Of a stretch of DNA of 64,000 nt, positions 9,683 through 19,066 are shown piece by piece. The DNA comes from JAUWKC01 sp035529895 (GTDB lineage: Bacteria > Planctomycetota > Phycisphaerae > Sedimentisphaerales > Anaerobacaceae). The position numbers and the translations under genes are program-made. Position 1 is the stretch's first letter. Every line of letters starts with the position of its first letter. The stretch spans positions 1-64,000 of the forward strand of contig DATKVV010000046.1 in the NCBI GenBank assembly GCA_035529895.1, written 5' to 3'. The notes under the pieces are model-generated. The model saw only the letters and a list, made by a program, of their open reading frames with translations, was not told where the DNA came from and searched no databases.

Positions 9683-12373
9683 TTACGGGTTAACCGGCTT
9701 GACTTCGAAATGGTCGAGGTCAACTTGCCCGTTACTCATCATAATATAGACCGCGGTGGATTCGCTGAAAGGCTTTCCCAGATAAATTCCGGCTGCGCTC
9801 TGTGGAAGCTCTGTTGTCGCCTCATCGCCGTTGACGCCGTAGAAGATGCGTATCTGCTTTGCATTCTCGTCGTAAGTGAACTTCAGCTTCGCCGAAGTCG
9901 GCGGTTCCTTATATTGAATCGCGCCGCGGGGCCACTTCATTCGAACAGGGTCCTCCTCGTCCGCCATGCCCATGTCGATGCGGTCGTCCCTGACGTAAAA
10001 GTGCAGCCTTCGCATCATCGCATCCTTTATCCAGATGGTGATGCCCGGTGACGCGGTCGCGGCTCGCGGATTGAAGGAGATGTTTTTGAAAGACATATTT
10101 ATCTCGAAGGAGCCTTCGCCGATAAGCCGGTTCATACCCTGGAAGTGGGAATTGGAAATAATGGTGTACTGGCCTTTGCCGTTGAAGCCGCCCTGATATC
10201 CGTGATATGGTTCCCAGTTATCGAGGTCGAGCTTCCTGGGGCCGTCAAAACTCTCGACTTCGTGTTTTACCCTCATTCGCGGATATTGGAGCGGCGGGGC
10301 GGGCGTCTTGAGCCATGCCAGATTGAACGCGTAGTGCGAATAGCTGCTGATAAGATGTATCAGCCCGTTCGGCGCCTGACAGCATGCGAGATAGCCCCTG
10401 TATTCTGCGTTGCGTGAGCTTAACGCGAAATAGCCGCCGTTGGTAGTCATCGCAGGCCTGCCGGGACCATCGTCACTGACCAGACGCACGTTCGACCAGG
10501 TCTGGCCCTCATCTTCCGAAACGGCGGCATATAATCCGCGCACTTCTCGTTTGTTGCCGCCCGCGTCGGTAATGATGATACCCCTGTCGGCAAACGAAGC
10601 AAAAAATATAGGCCCCTCCCTGAGTCGCATCATTGCCAGTCGCTGCCCGCCGCCTATGTCCTTAAAAATGCTCGGCGTCTTTTTCCACGTTTTGCCCAGG
10701 TCATCCGAAACGCATTTGGGCATCCAATACGGACGCTTCTCGTTCGAATGAACCATGGTCCTGCCCAAATCGTCGTACCGGGTGACAATGACGGCACCCC
10801 GGAGGTCGCCGCCGCGGGTGAATCCGAGCATCCTGTCGTCGCGCAACTGCACCACGCCGGGGTGGTTACCTTCAATACTTCCTTCGCAGCCCTGCCAGGT
10901 CAGCCCGTCGTCGTGACTGTACCAGAGAGTGGGCCAGCCGTCGGTGACAAAAGCGATACCTCCGTCGTTAGTGCGAAAGACAGGCCCGGTAAGCCAGTGA
11001 CCGTGCCAATGCGGCGGCGGAGAAGTATGCTCGGGATTGAAGATGCGCACCTTCGACCAGGTCGCACCGTTGTCGGTTGAGGTGCGAAGGCCCAGCGAGT
11101 GATACGCGTATGTTGCCCCGATGTCCGTTCCGACAAAATGATATATCTTGCCGTTTTCATCCGTCCACAAGGAGCACACACTGTCGTTTCTGTCGGGAGC
11201 ATCCCAGAAAACCGAAGCATCGTCCCACTCTTGGCTACCCCAGCGAAGCCGGCTGCCGCCCCTGCCCATCTCGCGGTCCTTTTCCGAAACACAGGTAAAC
11301 CACGTCGCAAGAAGGTCGCCATTGGGACAAGCCGTTATCTGCGGGCTGTGGTTGTGCCCGGCAAACAACGGGCCGATTGCCCCGCGGTCAATCTTTACAA
11401 ACTTGCGAGGGCCCTTGAAGTAAGGCTTATCCTTGGGTGGCCCTTTCTTCACTTCCTCGATGTTCCGCTCAACGATATTCTGCTGATGGTCGGGCTTTTC
11501 AGGCAAAGGCATAGGCTTTGTCTTGGGGAGTTCACCTATGACAACTCGAAAACCCGTCGCCCATTGTCTTTCATCCGGCAGTGTACCCATCCTGTTCGCC
11601 GAACGCAGAAAATATGCATAAGTTCCAAAGCTTCCGCCGCGTGTCACGCGGAAGTCGCCATCGATATAGCCGACAGGGTCGCTCAAGGGGCCGTCCTGGT
11701 AAGGACCATACCAGTCATTACACCACTCCTCGACATTGCCGTGCATGTCGTAAAGTCCCCAGGCGTTGGGAGGAGTTTTGCCGACATTTATCGTGGTCTT
11801 GACGAGGCAGCCGTTACCCGGCTTGTTGGTATATTCCTTCGGCAGGATGTCACCTGTGTAATAATTGGTTGCTGTTCCCGCCCGGCAGGCGTATTCCCAC
11901 TCCGCCTCAGTCGGCAGCCGGTAAGGCAGACCCTCTTTGTCCGATAGCCACTGGCAGAATGCCTGCGCATCATACCAGCTTACGTAGATCACCGGCTCAT
12001 CGTCTTTTTTGGAAAGGTCATGTTTGCCGCGGCACCTTCTGTGCTCCGAATCGAACAGCTCATACTGCTTGTTGGTGACTTCGAATTCGCCCATGTGGAA
12101 CGGCCTTGTAATTTTCACCGTGTGCACAGGCTTCTCGTCGTAATCGCCCTCGGCCAGCAGGTCGAAGCGACCGCCCCGGTCCCCGCCTTCGATTTCCGGC
12201 AGCACCTCCGGAACCAGCCGCTTCAACTGGCCCATCTGAAACTCGCCCGGCTCAATACGAACAAACTTCATCCCTATGGAGTTCGTGTACTCGCTGCCTT
12301 TCGGGGCCTCGCGGCCGCTCACCGTTGCCGCTGCAGCCATCGTGATTGCCATACACAAGATTGAATGTTTCAT
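9683..12373 (-). CDS. Secreted SUMF1-like / Asp-box beta-propeller fusion, copy 3
   Basis: 896 residues from the ATG at 12373, preferred to the in-frame ATG at 12397 because GGAAGG lies about 9 bases before it and the signal peptide (MKHSILCMAITMAAAATVSG) then starts normally. Domain order is as in copy 2. The SUMF1-like part reads GGSFGTYAYFLRSANR where FGE has Cys-x4-Cys. The propeller starts FAGHNHSPQITACPNGD with Asp boxes STDNGATW, SHDDGLTW, SDDLGKTW and SEDEGQTW. Unlike the other four copies, the block DRN(D/N)HAPALW is changed to DRNDSVCSLW, so one conserved His-Ala-Pro element is lost here. It shares with copy 4 an insertion near the start (EIEGGDRGGRFDLLAEGDYDE versus VIEGGDRGGRF in copy 4), which suggests the pair arose by a recent duplication. 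Confidence 0.85.
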   Translation of the reverse strand: MKHSILCMAITMAAAATVSGREAPKGSEYTNSIGMKFVRIEPGEFQMGQLKRLVPEVLPEIEGGDRGGRFDLLAEGDYDEKPVHTVKITRPFHMGEFEVTNKQYELFDSEHRRCRGKHDLSKKDDEPVIYVSWYDAQAFCQWLSDKEGLPYRLPTEAEWEYACRAGTATNYYTGDILPKEYTNKPGNGCLVKTTINVGKTPPNAWGLYDMHGNVEEWCNDWYGPYQDGPLSDPVGYIDGDFRVTRGGSFGTYAYFLRSANRMGTLPDERQWATGFRVVIGELPKTKPMPLPEKPDHQQNIVERNIEEVKKGPPKDKPYFKGPRKFVKIDRGAIGPLFAGHNHSPQITACPNGDLLATWFTCVSEKDREMGRGGSRLRWGSQEWDDASVFWDAPDRNDSVCSLWTDENGKIYHFVGTDIGATYAYHSLGLRTSTDNGATWSKVRIFNPEHTSPPPHWHGHWLTGPVFRTNDGGIAFVTDGWPTLWYSHDDGLTWQGCEGSIEGNHPGVVQLRDDRMLGFTRGGDLRGAVIVTRYDDLGRTMVHSNEKRPYWMPKCVSDDLGKTWKKTPSIFKDIGGGQRLAMMRLREGPIFFASFADRGIIITDAGGNKREVRGLYAAVSEDEGQTWSNVRLVSDDGPGRPAMTTNGGYFALSSRNAEYRGYLACCQAPNGLIHLISSYSHYAFNLAWLKTPAPPLQYPRMRVKHEVESFDGPRKLDLDNWEPYHGYQGGFNGKGQYTIISNSHFQGMNRLIGEGSFEINMSFKNISFNPRAATASPGITIWIKDAMMRRLHFYVRDDRIDMGMADEEDPVRMKWPRGAIQYKEPPTSAKLKFTYDENAKQIRIFYGVNGDEATTELPQSAAGIYLGKPFSESTAVYIMMSNGQVDLDHFEVKPVNP

Positions 12374-12426
12374 TTCTTTGCCCTTCCGGTTTTGCATATT
12401 ATCAGAAACCTGGCTGTTAAAACGCC

Positions 12427-15093
12427 TTACGGATTAATCGGCTTGATTTCAAAATGGTCCACGTCAACTCTTCCGTTACTCATCATAATATAAGCAGCGG
12501 TCGATTCGCTCAAAGGTCTGCCGAAGTAAATTCCGGCCTTGCTCTGCGGCAGCTCCGTTGTCGCCTCGTCGCCGTCAATGCCGTAGAAGACACGGACCTG
12601 CTTTGCATCTTCATTGTAGATAAAACGCAGCTTTGCCGAAGTGGGCGGCCTCGCACACCGAACAACGTCTCGGGGCCAGTTGAGTCGAACAGGTTCTTCC
12701 TCGTCCGCCAGGCCCACGTCAATCCGGTCGTCCCTGACGTAAAAATGCAGGCGGCGCATCATCGCGTCCTTTATCCAGATGGTTATGCCGGGTGACGCCG
12801 TGTCGCCGCGCGGGTTGAAGAATATGTTCTTGAATGCGAGGTTCATCTCGAACGACCCGGCGCCGATAAGGCGATTCATACCCTGGAAATGTGACTTCGA
12901 AACAATTGTGCATTGGCCTTTGCCGTTAAAGCCGCCTGCATAACCGTGATATGGCTCCCAGCCGTCAAGGTCAAACTTGTCCGGCCCGGTAAAAGTCTCC
13001 ACTTCCCTCTTGACCCTGACCAGCGGATACCGCAGCGGTGCCGCAGGCGTCTTAAGCCAGGCCAGGTTAAAGCTGTAGTGCGAATAGCTGCTGACAAGGT
13101 GAATCACGCCGTCCAGTCCCTGACAGCCCGCCATATACCCACGGTACTCGGCGTTGCGTGCGCTCATGGCGAAATAGCCGCCGTTTGTAGTCATGCCGGG
13201 CGTCCCCGGCCCGTCATCGCTGACCGGCCGTACGTATGGCCACGTCTTGCCCCCATCTTCCGACAGGGCCGCGAACATACCCCTGACCTCGCGTTTCGCG
13301 CCGCTGGCGTCGGTGATTATCATGCCCCTGTTGGCAAACGAAGCCAGAAAGAGCGGCCCCTCCCGCAGCCGCATAAGAACCAGCCGCTGGCCTCCGTCCA
13401 CGCCCGGAAACGGACTCGGCTCATGGGTCCAGGTCCTGCCGAGGTCGCTCGAGTAGCATCTGGCCATCCTCCACTTTCTTGCCTTGTGAGTAAACGTCCT
13501 GCCCATGTCCTCGTATTCGGTAATGACCTCTTTCCATTCGACCTCGCTGTCGCGCAGAAAGCCGATAAGACGGCCGTCCTCCAGTTGTGCGACGCCCGGA
13601 TGGTTGCCGTTGATGTCACCGCCGCAGCTCTCGAAGGTCAGCCCTTCGTCCCTGCTTATCCAGAGTGTGGGGAATCCGTCGGTGGTAATCGCGATCGCGC
13701 CGTCGTTCATCCTGAACGCCGGCTCACTGAGCTGGTGTCCAGCGGGGACATTGTGGTCCGGAATGATTATCCTCGACCGTGACCAGGTTGCGCCGCTGTC
13801 TGCTGAGGTTCGCATTGCGACGGCCAACGTGGCGTATGTTGCGGCCACCGAATAAGGCTGAAAGTGATAAAGCTTGCCCCTGCCGTCGTACCAGAGCACG
13901 GGCGCGTGGTCGTTGCGGTCCGGCGTATCCCAGAAGGGCGACGCCTGCTGCCATTGCCTTTCGCCGAAGGGCAGCCGGGCGGCAGCGACGGCGAGCTCGC
14001 GGTCTTTTTCGGAAACGCACGTGTACCAGCATGCAAGCAGGTCGCCGTTGGGACACTCGGCGATTGCGGGATTGTGGTTGTGACCGGCGAACACGGGCCC
14101 TATGGCTTCCGGTGGGATGTTGACGAATTTTCTGGGCCCTTCGAAATAAGGTTTGTCGGGGTCTGGATCTTTGATAACCGAAGCCGGGTCGTTGTGCATG
14201 ACGTTGCGCTGATTGAGGGGCGGCGCCGGGGCGGGCATCGGCGCGGTTTCCGGCAGCTCACCTATCAGGACTCTGAAGCCGGTCACCCAGTTTTTGTCGG
14301 CTGGCGGCATCCCCATTCGGTTTGCCGAGCGAAGAAAATATGCGTAGGTATCGTAGCTGCCTCCACGGATGACACGAAAGTCGCCCTGGGCGCGGCCGGT
14401 CGGGTCTGTCTGTGGGCCTTCAACGTACGGGCCGTACCAGTCGTAACACCATTCCTCAACATTTCCATGCATATCATACAGACCCCACTTATTCGCAGAT
14501 GTCTTCCCAACTTCCAGCAGATTTAAACCACCTCTCCGCGAATGTTTCTCAAACTCCTTCGGCAGAACATCTCCCGTGTAATAGTTCGTCGTTGTCCCCG
14601 CCCGGCAGGCGTATTCCCATTCGGCTTCGGTCGGCAGCCGGTAGGGCAACCCTTCCTTGTCCGAAAGCCACTGACAAAAAGCCTCTGCTTCGTACCAGTT
14701 GACATATATTGCGGCCTCATCATCCTCCTTCGAAAGCGAGTGTTTGCCCCTGAGTCTCTTGTGCTCAGGGTCAAACAGTTCATACTGTTTGTTCGTTACC
14801 TCATAGATGCCCATATAGAAAGGTCGGGAAATGATGACAGTATGAACGGGTTTCTCATCGTAGTCACCCTCGGCCAACAGGTCAAACCGGCCGCCTCGGT
14901 CGCCGCCCTCAATCACCGGCAGAACTTCCGGCTGCAGCGTCTTCAATTGGCCCATCATAAAAGTCCCCGGCTCGATACGGACCAACTTCATGCCAATAGA
15001 GTTTGTGTACTGTTTGCCTGCCGGCGCCTGTGCCGAACACACTGTCATGGACGCTGTCAGCACAATAGTTACAAACAAAATTAAATTCTTCAT
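12427..15093 (-). CDS. Secreted SUMF1-like / Asp-box beta-propeller fusion, copy 4
   Basis: 888 residues with a signal peptide ending near CSAQAP. The SUMF1-like domain occupies about residues 28-275 (YRLPTEAEWEYACRAGT; WGLYDMHGNVEEWC) and carries GGSYDTYAYFLRSANR instead of the FGE cysteine pair. The propeller spans about 320-690: FAGHNHNPAIAECPNGD, DRNDHAPVLWYDG, and Asp boxes SADSGATW, SRDEGLTF, SSDLGRTW and SEDGGKTW. The C-terminal module begins VETFTGPDKFDLDGWEPYHG and is nearly the same as that of copy 3. The start lies only 4 bases after the stop of copy 5, so translation is probably coupled. Export and the repeated architecture suggest work on an extracellular or periplasmic glycan; the reaction is unknown. 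Confidence 0.85.
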   Translation of the reverse strand: MKNLILFVTIVLTASMTVCSAQAPAGKQYTNSIGMKLVRIEPGTFMMGQLKTLQPEVLPVIEGGDRGGRFDLLAEGDYDEKPVHTVIISRPFYMGIYEVTNKQYELFDPEHKRLRGKHSLSKEDDEAAIYVNWYEAEAFCQWLSDKEGLPYRLPTEAEWEYACRAGTTTNYYTGDVLPKEFEKHSRRGGLNLLEVGKTSANKWGLYDMHGNVEEWCYDWYGPYVEGPQTDPTGRAQGDFRVIRGGSYDTYAYFLRSANRMGMPPADKNWVTGFRVLIGELPETAPMPAPAPPLNQRNVMHNDPASVIKDPDPDKPYFEGPRKFVNIPPEAIGPVFAGHNHNPAIAECPNGDLLACWYTCVSEKDRELAVAAARLPFGERQWQQASPFWDTPDRNDHAPVLWYDGRGKLYHFQPYSVAATYATLAVAMRTSADSGATWSRSRIIIPDHNVPAGHQLSEPAFRMNDGAIAITTDGFPTLWISRDEGLTFESCGGDINGNHPGVAQLEDGRLIGFLRDSEVEWKEVITEYEDMGRTFTHKARKWRMARCYSSDLGRTWTHEPSPFPGVDGGQRLVLMRLREGPLFLASFANRGMIITDASGAKREVRGMFAALSEDGGKTWPYVRPVSDDGPGTPGMTTNGGYFAMSARNAEYRGYMAGCQGLDGVIHLVSSYSHYSFNLAWLKTPAAPLRYPLVRVKREVETFTGPDKFDLDGWEPYHGYAGGFNGKGQCTIVSKSHFQGMNRLIGAGSFEMNLAFKNIFFNPRGDTASPGITIWIKDAMMRRLHFYVRDDRIDVGLADEEEPVRLNWPRDVVRCARPPTSAKLRFIYNEDAKQVRVFYGIDGDEATTELPQSKAGIYFGRPLSESTAAYIMMSNGRVDVDHFEIKPINP

Positions 15094-15097
15094 CTAT

Positions 15098-17839
15098 TTA
15101 TCCCTTGATTACTGTATCTCGCAAAAGTCCCTGTCTTGTTACCACGTTCTGCAAATTGACCGGTCGAATTTCAAAATGGTCGACGTCTATAGTTCCGTTG
15201 CTCATAAGAATATAGATTACCGTTGACTCCGAGAAAGGTTTGGCGAAGCATATTCCGGCCTCGCTCTGCGGCAGCTCGTTAACCGCCTCGGCCCCGTCGA
15301 GACCGTAGAAAACTCGCATTTGCTTGCTCTGTTCGTTCCAGATGAACTTGAGTTTGGCCGAGCGGGGCGGCTTGTCATACCTTGCCTGCTCTTTTTCCCA
15401 CATCCAGCCTCTTCCGGTTCGGTGTTGAGCGCCGGGCGGCGGCGATGCGGTCTCGGCGTCGGTGACCTCCAGCTTTATGTGGTCCTCTTTTATCGCCACC
15501 GCTACAAAGCGCGAGCGGTCGTCCTTAATCCAGATGGCCAGCCCCTCCGAAACTCTGTCCCGTACAGGATTGTAATGAATTTTGGACACGGCCAAGGTCA
15601 CCTCGAAGGAACCGGCACCAATTATGCGATTGATTCCGTTGTGATGTGTCATGGAATTGATTGTGTATTGTCCCCGCCCGTTGAAGCCGCCCACGTACGA
15701 ATGGTAATCGACCCAGCCATCGGCGTCGAATCGTTTCGGCCCATTAAAGCTTTCCACAACACGCTCGACCCTGACCGGCGGCGCAGACAACGGCGGGGGG
15801 GGTGTCCTCAACCATTTGAGGTTGAACGCGTAGTGCTCCCGGCTGCTAATCAGGTTTATCAGGCCGTCGGCGCTCTGGCAGACCGCCAGGTAGCCGCGAT
15901 ACTCGGCATTGCGACCGCTCATTATGAACAACCCGCCGCCGGTACACTCAGCCTGGCGGCCTGGTCCGTCGTCCGTAATCAGACGCTTATAAGGCCACGT
16001 CTTGCCGCCATCCTCCGAGACGGCGCCGTATAAACCCCGCACCTGGCGCTGTTGACCCGCAGCATCGGTTACGTTAGTACCCGTGTTGGCAAACGAGGCC
16101 AGAAACAGCGGGCCTTTCTGCAAACGCAGCAGTACCAGCCTTTGTGCGCCGCCGATAGGAGGAAACTCCGTTTCGTGCCAGGTGTAAGAGTTGCCGCCGT
16201 CTTCCGAAATGCTCATGGGCAGCGACTTCATCTCTTGTTTGCGTCCGTTTGTGACGATTTCGCCTTCCCTTCCGAAGCCGACCAGGCGCCCGTCCTTGAG
16301 TTGCGCTACACCGGCGTGTATCCCCGCGACGTGTCCGCCGGGATTGCTCCACGTAAAACCCTCGTTGCGGCTTATCCACAAGTCCGAGCCGTTACCCCAC
16401 GGGCCGCTGTGGTCCACCGCCAGGGCGATGGCGCCGTCATTCATCCGAAAGACGGGTTCGCTGGGCATCCGGCCGGACGCGTAATCAGGCAGAATTATTC
16501 GCGCCCGCGACCACGTCGCGCCGCTGTCTTCGGAAGTTCGCATAACCACGGCCGTAACACCGTGTCCCCCGCCGAAAGACATGCCGTTGAAATGATAGAT
16601 TGTGTCCTTTCCGTCAAACCACAACGCAGGGGCATGGTCGTTGCGGTCGGGTACATCCCAGAACCGCGACGCAGGCTCCCACTCCTCGGCGCCCCGGCGC
16701 AATCGGCTGACCGCCTGCGCCAGCTCGCGTCCCTTCTCAGCAACGCACGTGTACCAGATGGCCAGCAGGTCGCCGTTAGGGCACTCGACGATAGCCGGGT
16801 CGTGGTTGTGGGCGGCGAACAGAGGGCCATTGGCCTCTGTGGGAATCTTCACATACTTCCGTGGGCCCTTGAAGCAGGGCTTGTCCGCGTCCGTTCCCGC
16901 GGCTGCCGCCGCAGCATCCCGCTGGATTACATAACGCTGATACAGGGGCGGACGAGGCGCCGGCAGGGGCCCTGTGTCGGGCAGTTCGCCCAAAACAATA
17001 CGGAAACCCATAAGCCAGGTTTTGTCTTCGGGCAGGGCGCCCATCCGATTGGCCGAGCGCAGGTAATAAACGTCCGTGCTGTGGCCGCCGCCCCGCACCA
17101 CGCGGAAGTCGCCCTGGACGTACCCGACCGGGTCGGTCTGGGCAATATCCTTATACGGACCGTACCAGTCGAGGCACCACTCCTCAACGTTACCGTGCAT
17201 ATCGTAAATGCCCCACGCATTGGCGGGCGTCATACCGACATGAAGCGAGCTGCCTCTGTTCAGGAATGCGTCAGGCAGGATGTCCCCCGCGTAGTAGTTC
17301 GTCTTAGTCCCGGCCCGGCAGGCATATTCCCACTCGGCCTCAGTCGGCAGCCGGTAGGGCAGTCCGTCTTTATCGGAAAGCCACCGGCAGAAAGCCTGCG
17401 CATCGTACCAACTGACATTGATTACCGCCTCGTCATCTTCTCTGGAGAAACCATTTTTCCCGCGTAGCTCTTTGTGCTCTGCGTCAAACAACTCATACTG
17501 CTTGTTTGTAACTTCGTAAACACCAATGTAAAACGGCCTTGTTATCTTGACGCTGTGAACAGGCTTTTCGTCGAAGTCGCCCTCGCTGAGGTTGTCAAAA
17601 AGTCCCCGGCCTCGGAACTCCGGCAGTATCTCCGGCGGCAGCGGCGCCCTCAACTGGCCCATCACAAATTTGCCCGGCCGAAGCCGCACAAACTTCATGC
17701 CAATGGAATTCGTAAATTCGCTGTCTGTGGGCATCTCCGCTGAAAGTGCAGTTGCCACTAACATACAAAGCAAAACTGCCGGCAGGCCTGTCTTACCAAG
17801 AATTGCAAAACAGGGTCCTGCCCGGTATTTTCCTGTCAT
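15098..17839 (-). CDS. Secreted SUMF1-like / Asp-box beta-propeller fusion, copy 5
   Basis: 913 residues from the ATG at 17839, which has GGAGG 5 bases upstream and yields a signal peptide (hydrophobic run to VATALSAE). A longer in-frame opening to 18046 would overlap the preceding UROD-like gene and encodes basic, non-signal sequence, so it is rejected. The SUMF1-like part reads GGGHSTDVYYLRSANR, again without the FGE cysteines. The propeller has FAAHNHDPAIVECPNGD, DRNDHAPALWFDG and Asp boxes SEDSGATW, SRNEGFTW, SEDGGNSY and SEDGGKTW, followed by the C-terminal module (VESFNGPKRFDADGW, ending VDVDHFEIRP). It is the first of the five paralogs to be transcribed and starts 31 bases after the UROD-like gene. 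Confidence 0.85.
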   Translation of the reverse strand: MTGKYRAGPCFAILGKTGLPAVLLCMLVATALSAEMPTDSEFTNSIGMKFVRLRPGKFVMGQLRAPLPPEILPEFRGRGLFDNLSEGDFDEKPVHSVKITRPFYIGVYEVTNKQYELFDAEHKELRGKNGFSREDDEAVINVSWYDAQAFCRWLSDKDGLPYRLPTEAEWEYACRAGTKTNYYAGDILPDAFLNRGSSLHVGMTPANAWGIYDMHGNVEEWCLDWYGPYKDIAQTDPVGYVQGDFRVVRGGGHSTDVYYLRSANRMGALPEDKTWLMGFRIVLGELPDTGPLPAPRPPLYQRYVIQRDAAAAAAGTDADKPCFKGPRKYVKIPTEANGPLFAAHNHDPAIVECPNGDLLAIWYTCVAEKGRELAQAVSRLRRGAEEWEPASRFWDVPDRNDHAPALWFDGKDTIYHFNGMSFGGGHGVTAVVMRTSEDSGATWSRARIILPDYASGRMPSEPVFRMNDGAIALAVDHSGPWGNGSDLWISRNEGFTWSNPGGHVAGIHAGVAQLKDGRLVGFGREGEIVTNGRKQEMKSLPMSISEDGGNSYTWHETEFPPIGGAQRLVLLRLQKGPLFLASFANTGTNVTDAAGQQRQVRGLYGAVSEDGGKTWPYKRLITDDGPGRQAECTGGGLFIMSGRNAEYRGYLAVCQSADGLINLISSREHYAFNLKWLRTPPPPLSAPPVRVERVVESFNGPKRFDADGWVDYHSYVGGFNGRGQYTINSMTHHNGINRIIGAGSFEVTLAVSKIHYNPVRDRVSEGLAIWIKDDRSRFVAVAIKEDHIKLEVTDAETASPPPGAQHRTGRGWMWEKEQARYDKPPRSAKLKFIWNEQSKQMRVFYGLDGAEAVNELPQSEAGICFAKPFSESTVIYILMSNGTIDVDHFEIRPVNLQNVVTRQGLLRDTVIKG

Positions 17840-17870
17840 AATTACCTCCATCCGTAAACTGCCAATCATA

Positions 17871-19031
17871 TTATTGCTGCTCGTCTTGTACAGTCCCGAA
17901 ACGCTCGGCAGCTTCGTACAGCGCCAGCAGGTTCTCCCTCTTCGCACTTCGAGGCACAACGCAGCCCGAGCCGAGGACATACCCGCATTTGCCCGCTCCT
18001 TCAATGCAGCCGCGGGCCTCCTCGATAAGCTCTTCGGGCGAAGCATTGATAAAAGAAAGCGTATTAACGCCCCCCATTAGCGCTATACGGTCGCCGACGG
18101 CCTCTCGCGCCTGCGCACAGGTAAATCCTCCAAGCGGGTCTAAAGGCCCAATACAGTCAAGGCCCGTCGCTATCAGGTCCTCCATAATCGGCATCACATT
18201 GCCGCAGACGTGGCAGTAAATTTGCACATCCGGCCCGTATCGGTGCAGCTCGTCGCAGACCATCTTCATGTGCGGCAGTATGTATTGCCTGAAATGCTGC
18301 GGCGATATCACCGACATATTCGCAATCGAATCGTTCAATCGCAGCATTCTCAGCCCGCAGTCGATATGAAACTTGCCCTTTTCGATGGCGTGCTCGACGC
18401 CTTTATCCATAATTGCGTGCGTCAGCTTCGGCTTCTCCACGAGGTCCATCAGAGCAAGTGACAGCTCCCGAAACAGTACATGAAACGCCAGCGTCGCAGA
18501 CCCGCAGTCACCCAGTAAAGCTATATCGTCGCCGACTTTCTCCATAAGCTCGCGCTGCAGCTTGCCGAAGCCGATTTCCTCGTAAAAAGACTTATCCGGC
18601 ACCGCCACCCGCCTCACATCCTCGACACTGTTTATCACGGGCTCATCGGCCCGGTAAAATTGTATCATGGCCGCCTGATAAGGGTCTTCCAGATGAATCT
18701 TGCTTCTGTCCCGCACCCGCGTGGCGAGTCCCCCCTGCATATCAATCGGACCGAGGACTTCACCCGTCCTGGAAACTTCGACCACGGTTCCGTTTTGAAC
18801 TTTTGTCTTGCGATTTGGAAGGTGAAACAGGCGTGCGCCGTCGGCCTTGACGGACAAGGCGGCATCGACCACGACGCGCATCGCCGTTTCCGAGTTCTCC
18901 ACCACTTCGCGCAGGTCCACCCCCGTAAGAGCCGCACCGAGGTCCACCCATATCTTGGGCAGCGTCGGAACGCGGTCGGGCGTCCCGCCTGAAAGTGCCG
19001 TGTAAAACCGTTGATTCGCAGTCATGCCCAT
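17871..19031 (-). CDS. UROD-superfamily protein, corrinoid methyltransferase (MtaA/CmuA)-like
   Basis: 386 residues, cytoplasmic, no signal peptide. The fold family includes uroporphyrinogen decarboxylase and methylcobamide-dependent methyltransferases. His274-x-Cys276 (YCHVCGN) and Cys357 (GSGCVVP) form the His-x-Cys...Cys zinc site known from MtaA/CmuA-type methyltransferases; haem-pathway UROD lacks this site, so a methyltransferase-like role is more likely than haem synthesis. The ATG at 19031 (MGMTANQRFY) is preferred to a TTG at 19046; no strong ribosome site is visible. It sits between the sulfatase (35 bases) and the propeller cassette (31 bases) on the same strand. One guess is demethylation of O-methyl sugars or use of a released methyl group; this is inference from position. 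Confidence 0.8.
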   Translation of the reverse strand: MGMTANQRFYTALSGGTPDRVPTLPKIWVDLGAALTGVDLREVVENSETAMRVVVDAALSVKADGARLFHLPNRKTKVQNGTVVEVSRTGEVLGPIDMQGGLATRVRDRSKIHLEDPYQAAMIQFYRADEPVINSVEDVRRVAVPDKSFYEEIGFGKLQRELMEKVGDDIALLGDCGSATLAFHVLFRELSLALMDLVEKPKLTHAIMDKGVEHAIEKGKFHIDCGLRMLRLNDSIANMSVISPQHFRQYILPHMKMVCDELHRYGPDVQIYCHVCGNVMPIMEDLIATGLDCIGPLDPLGGFTCAQAREAVGDRIALMGGVNTLSFINASPEELIEEARGCIEGAGKCGYVLGSGCVVPRSAKRENLLALYEAAERFGTVQDEQQ

Positions 19032-19066
19032 CGTTGTTTCTTGCAACGCAGTCTTAATTGCAGACT

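Noticed and set aside
4869..17839. Calling the five fusion proteins true sulfatase-activating enzymes or sialidases
   Set aside because: The FGE cysteine pair and the sialidase FRIP arginine are not visible in any copy, so those names would overstate function.
17840..18046. N-terminal extension of propeller copy 5 by 69 residues
   Set aside because: It overlaps the end of the UROD-like gene, lacks a ribosome site and would hide an obvious signal peptide; the ATG at 17839 with GGAGG is far better.
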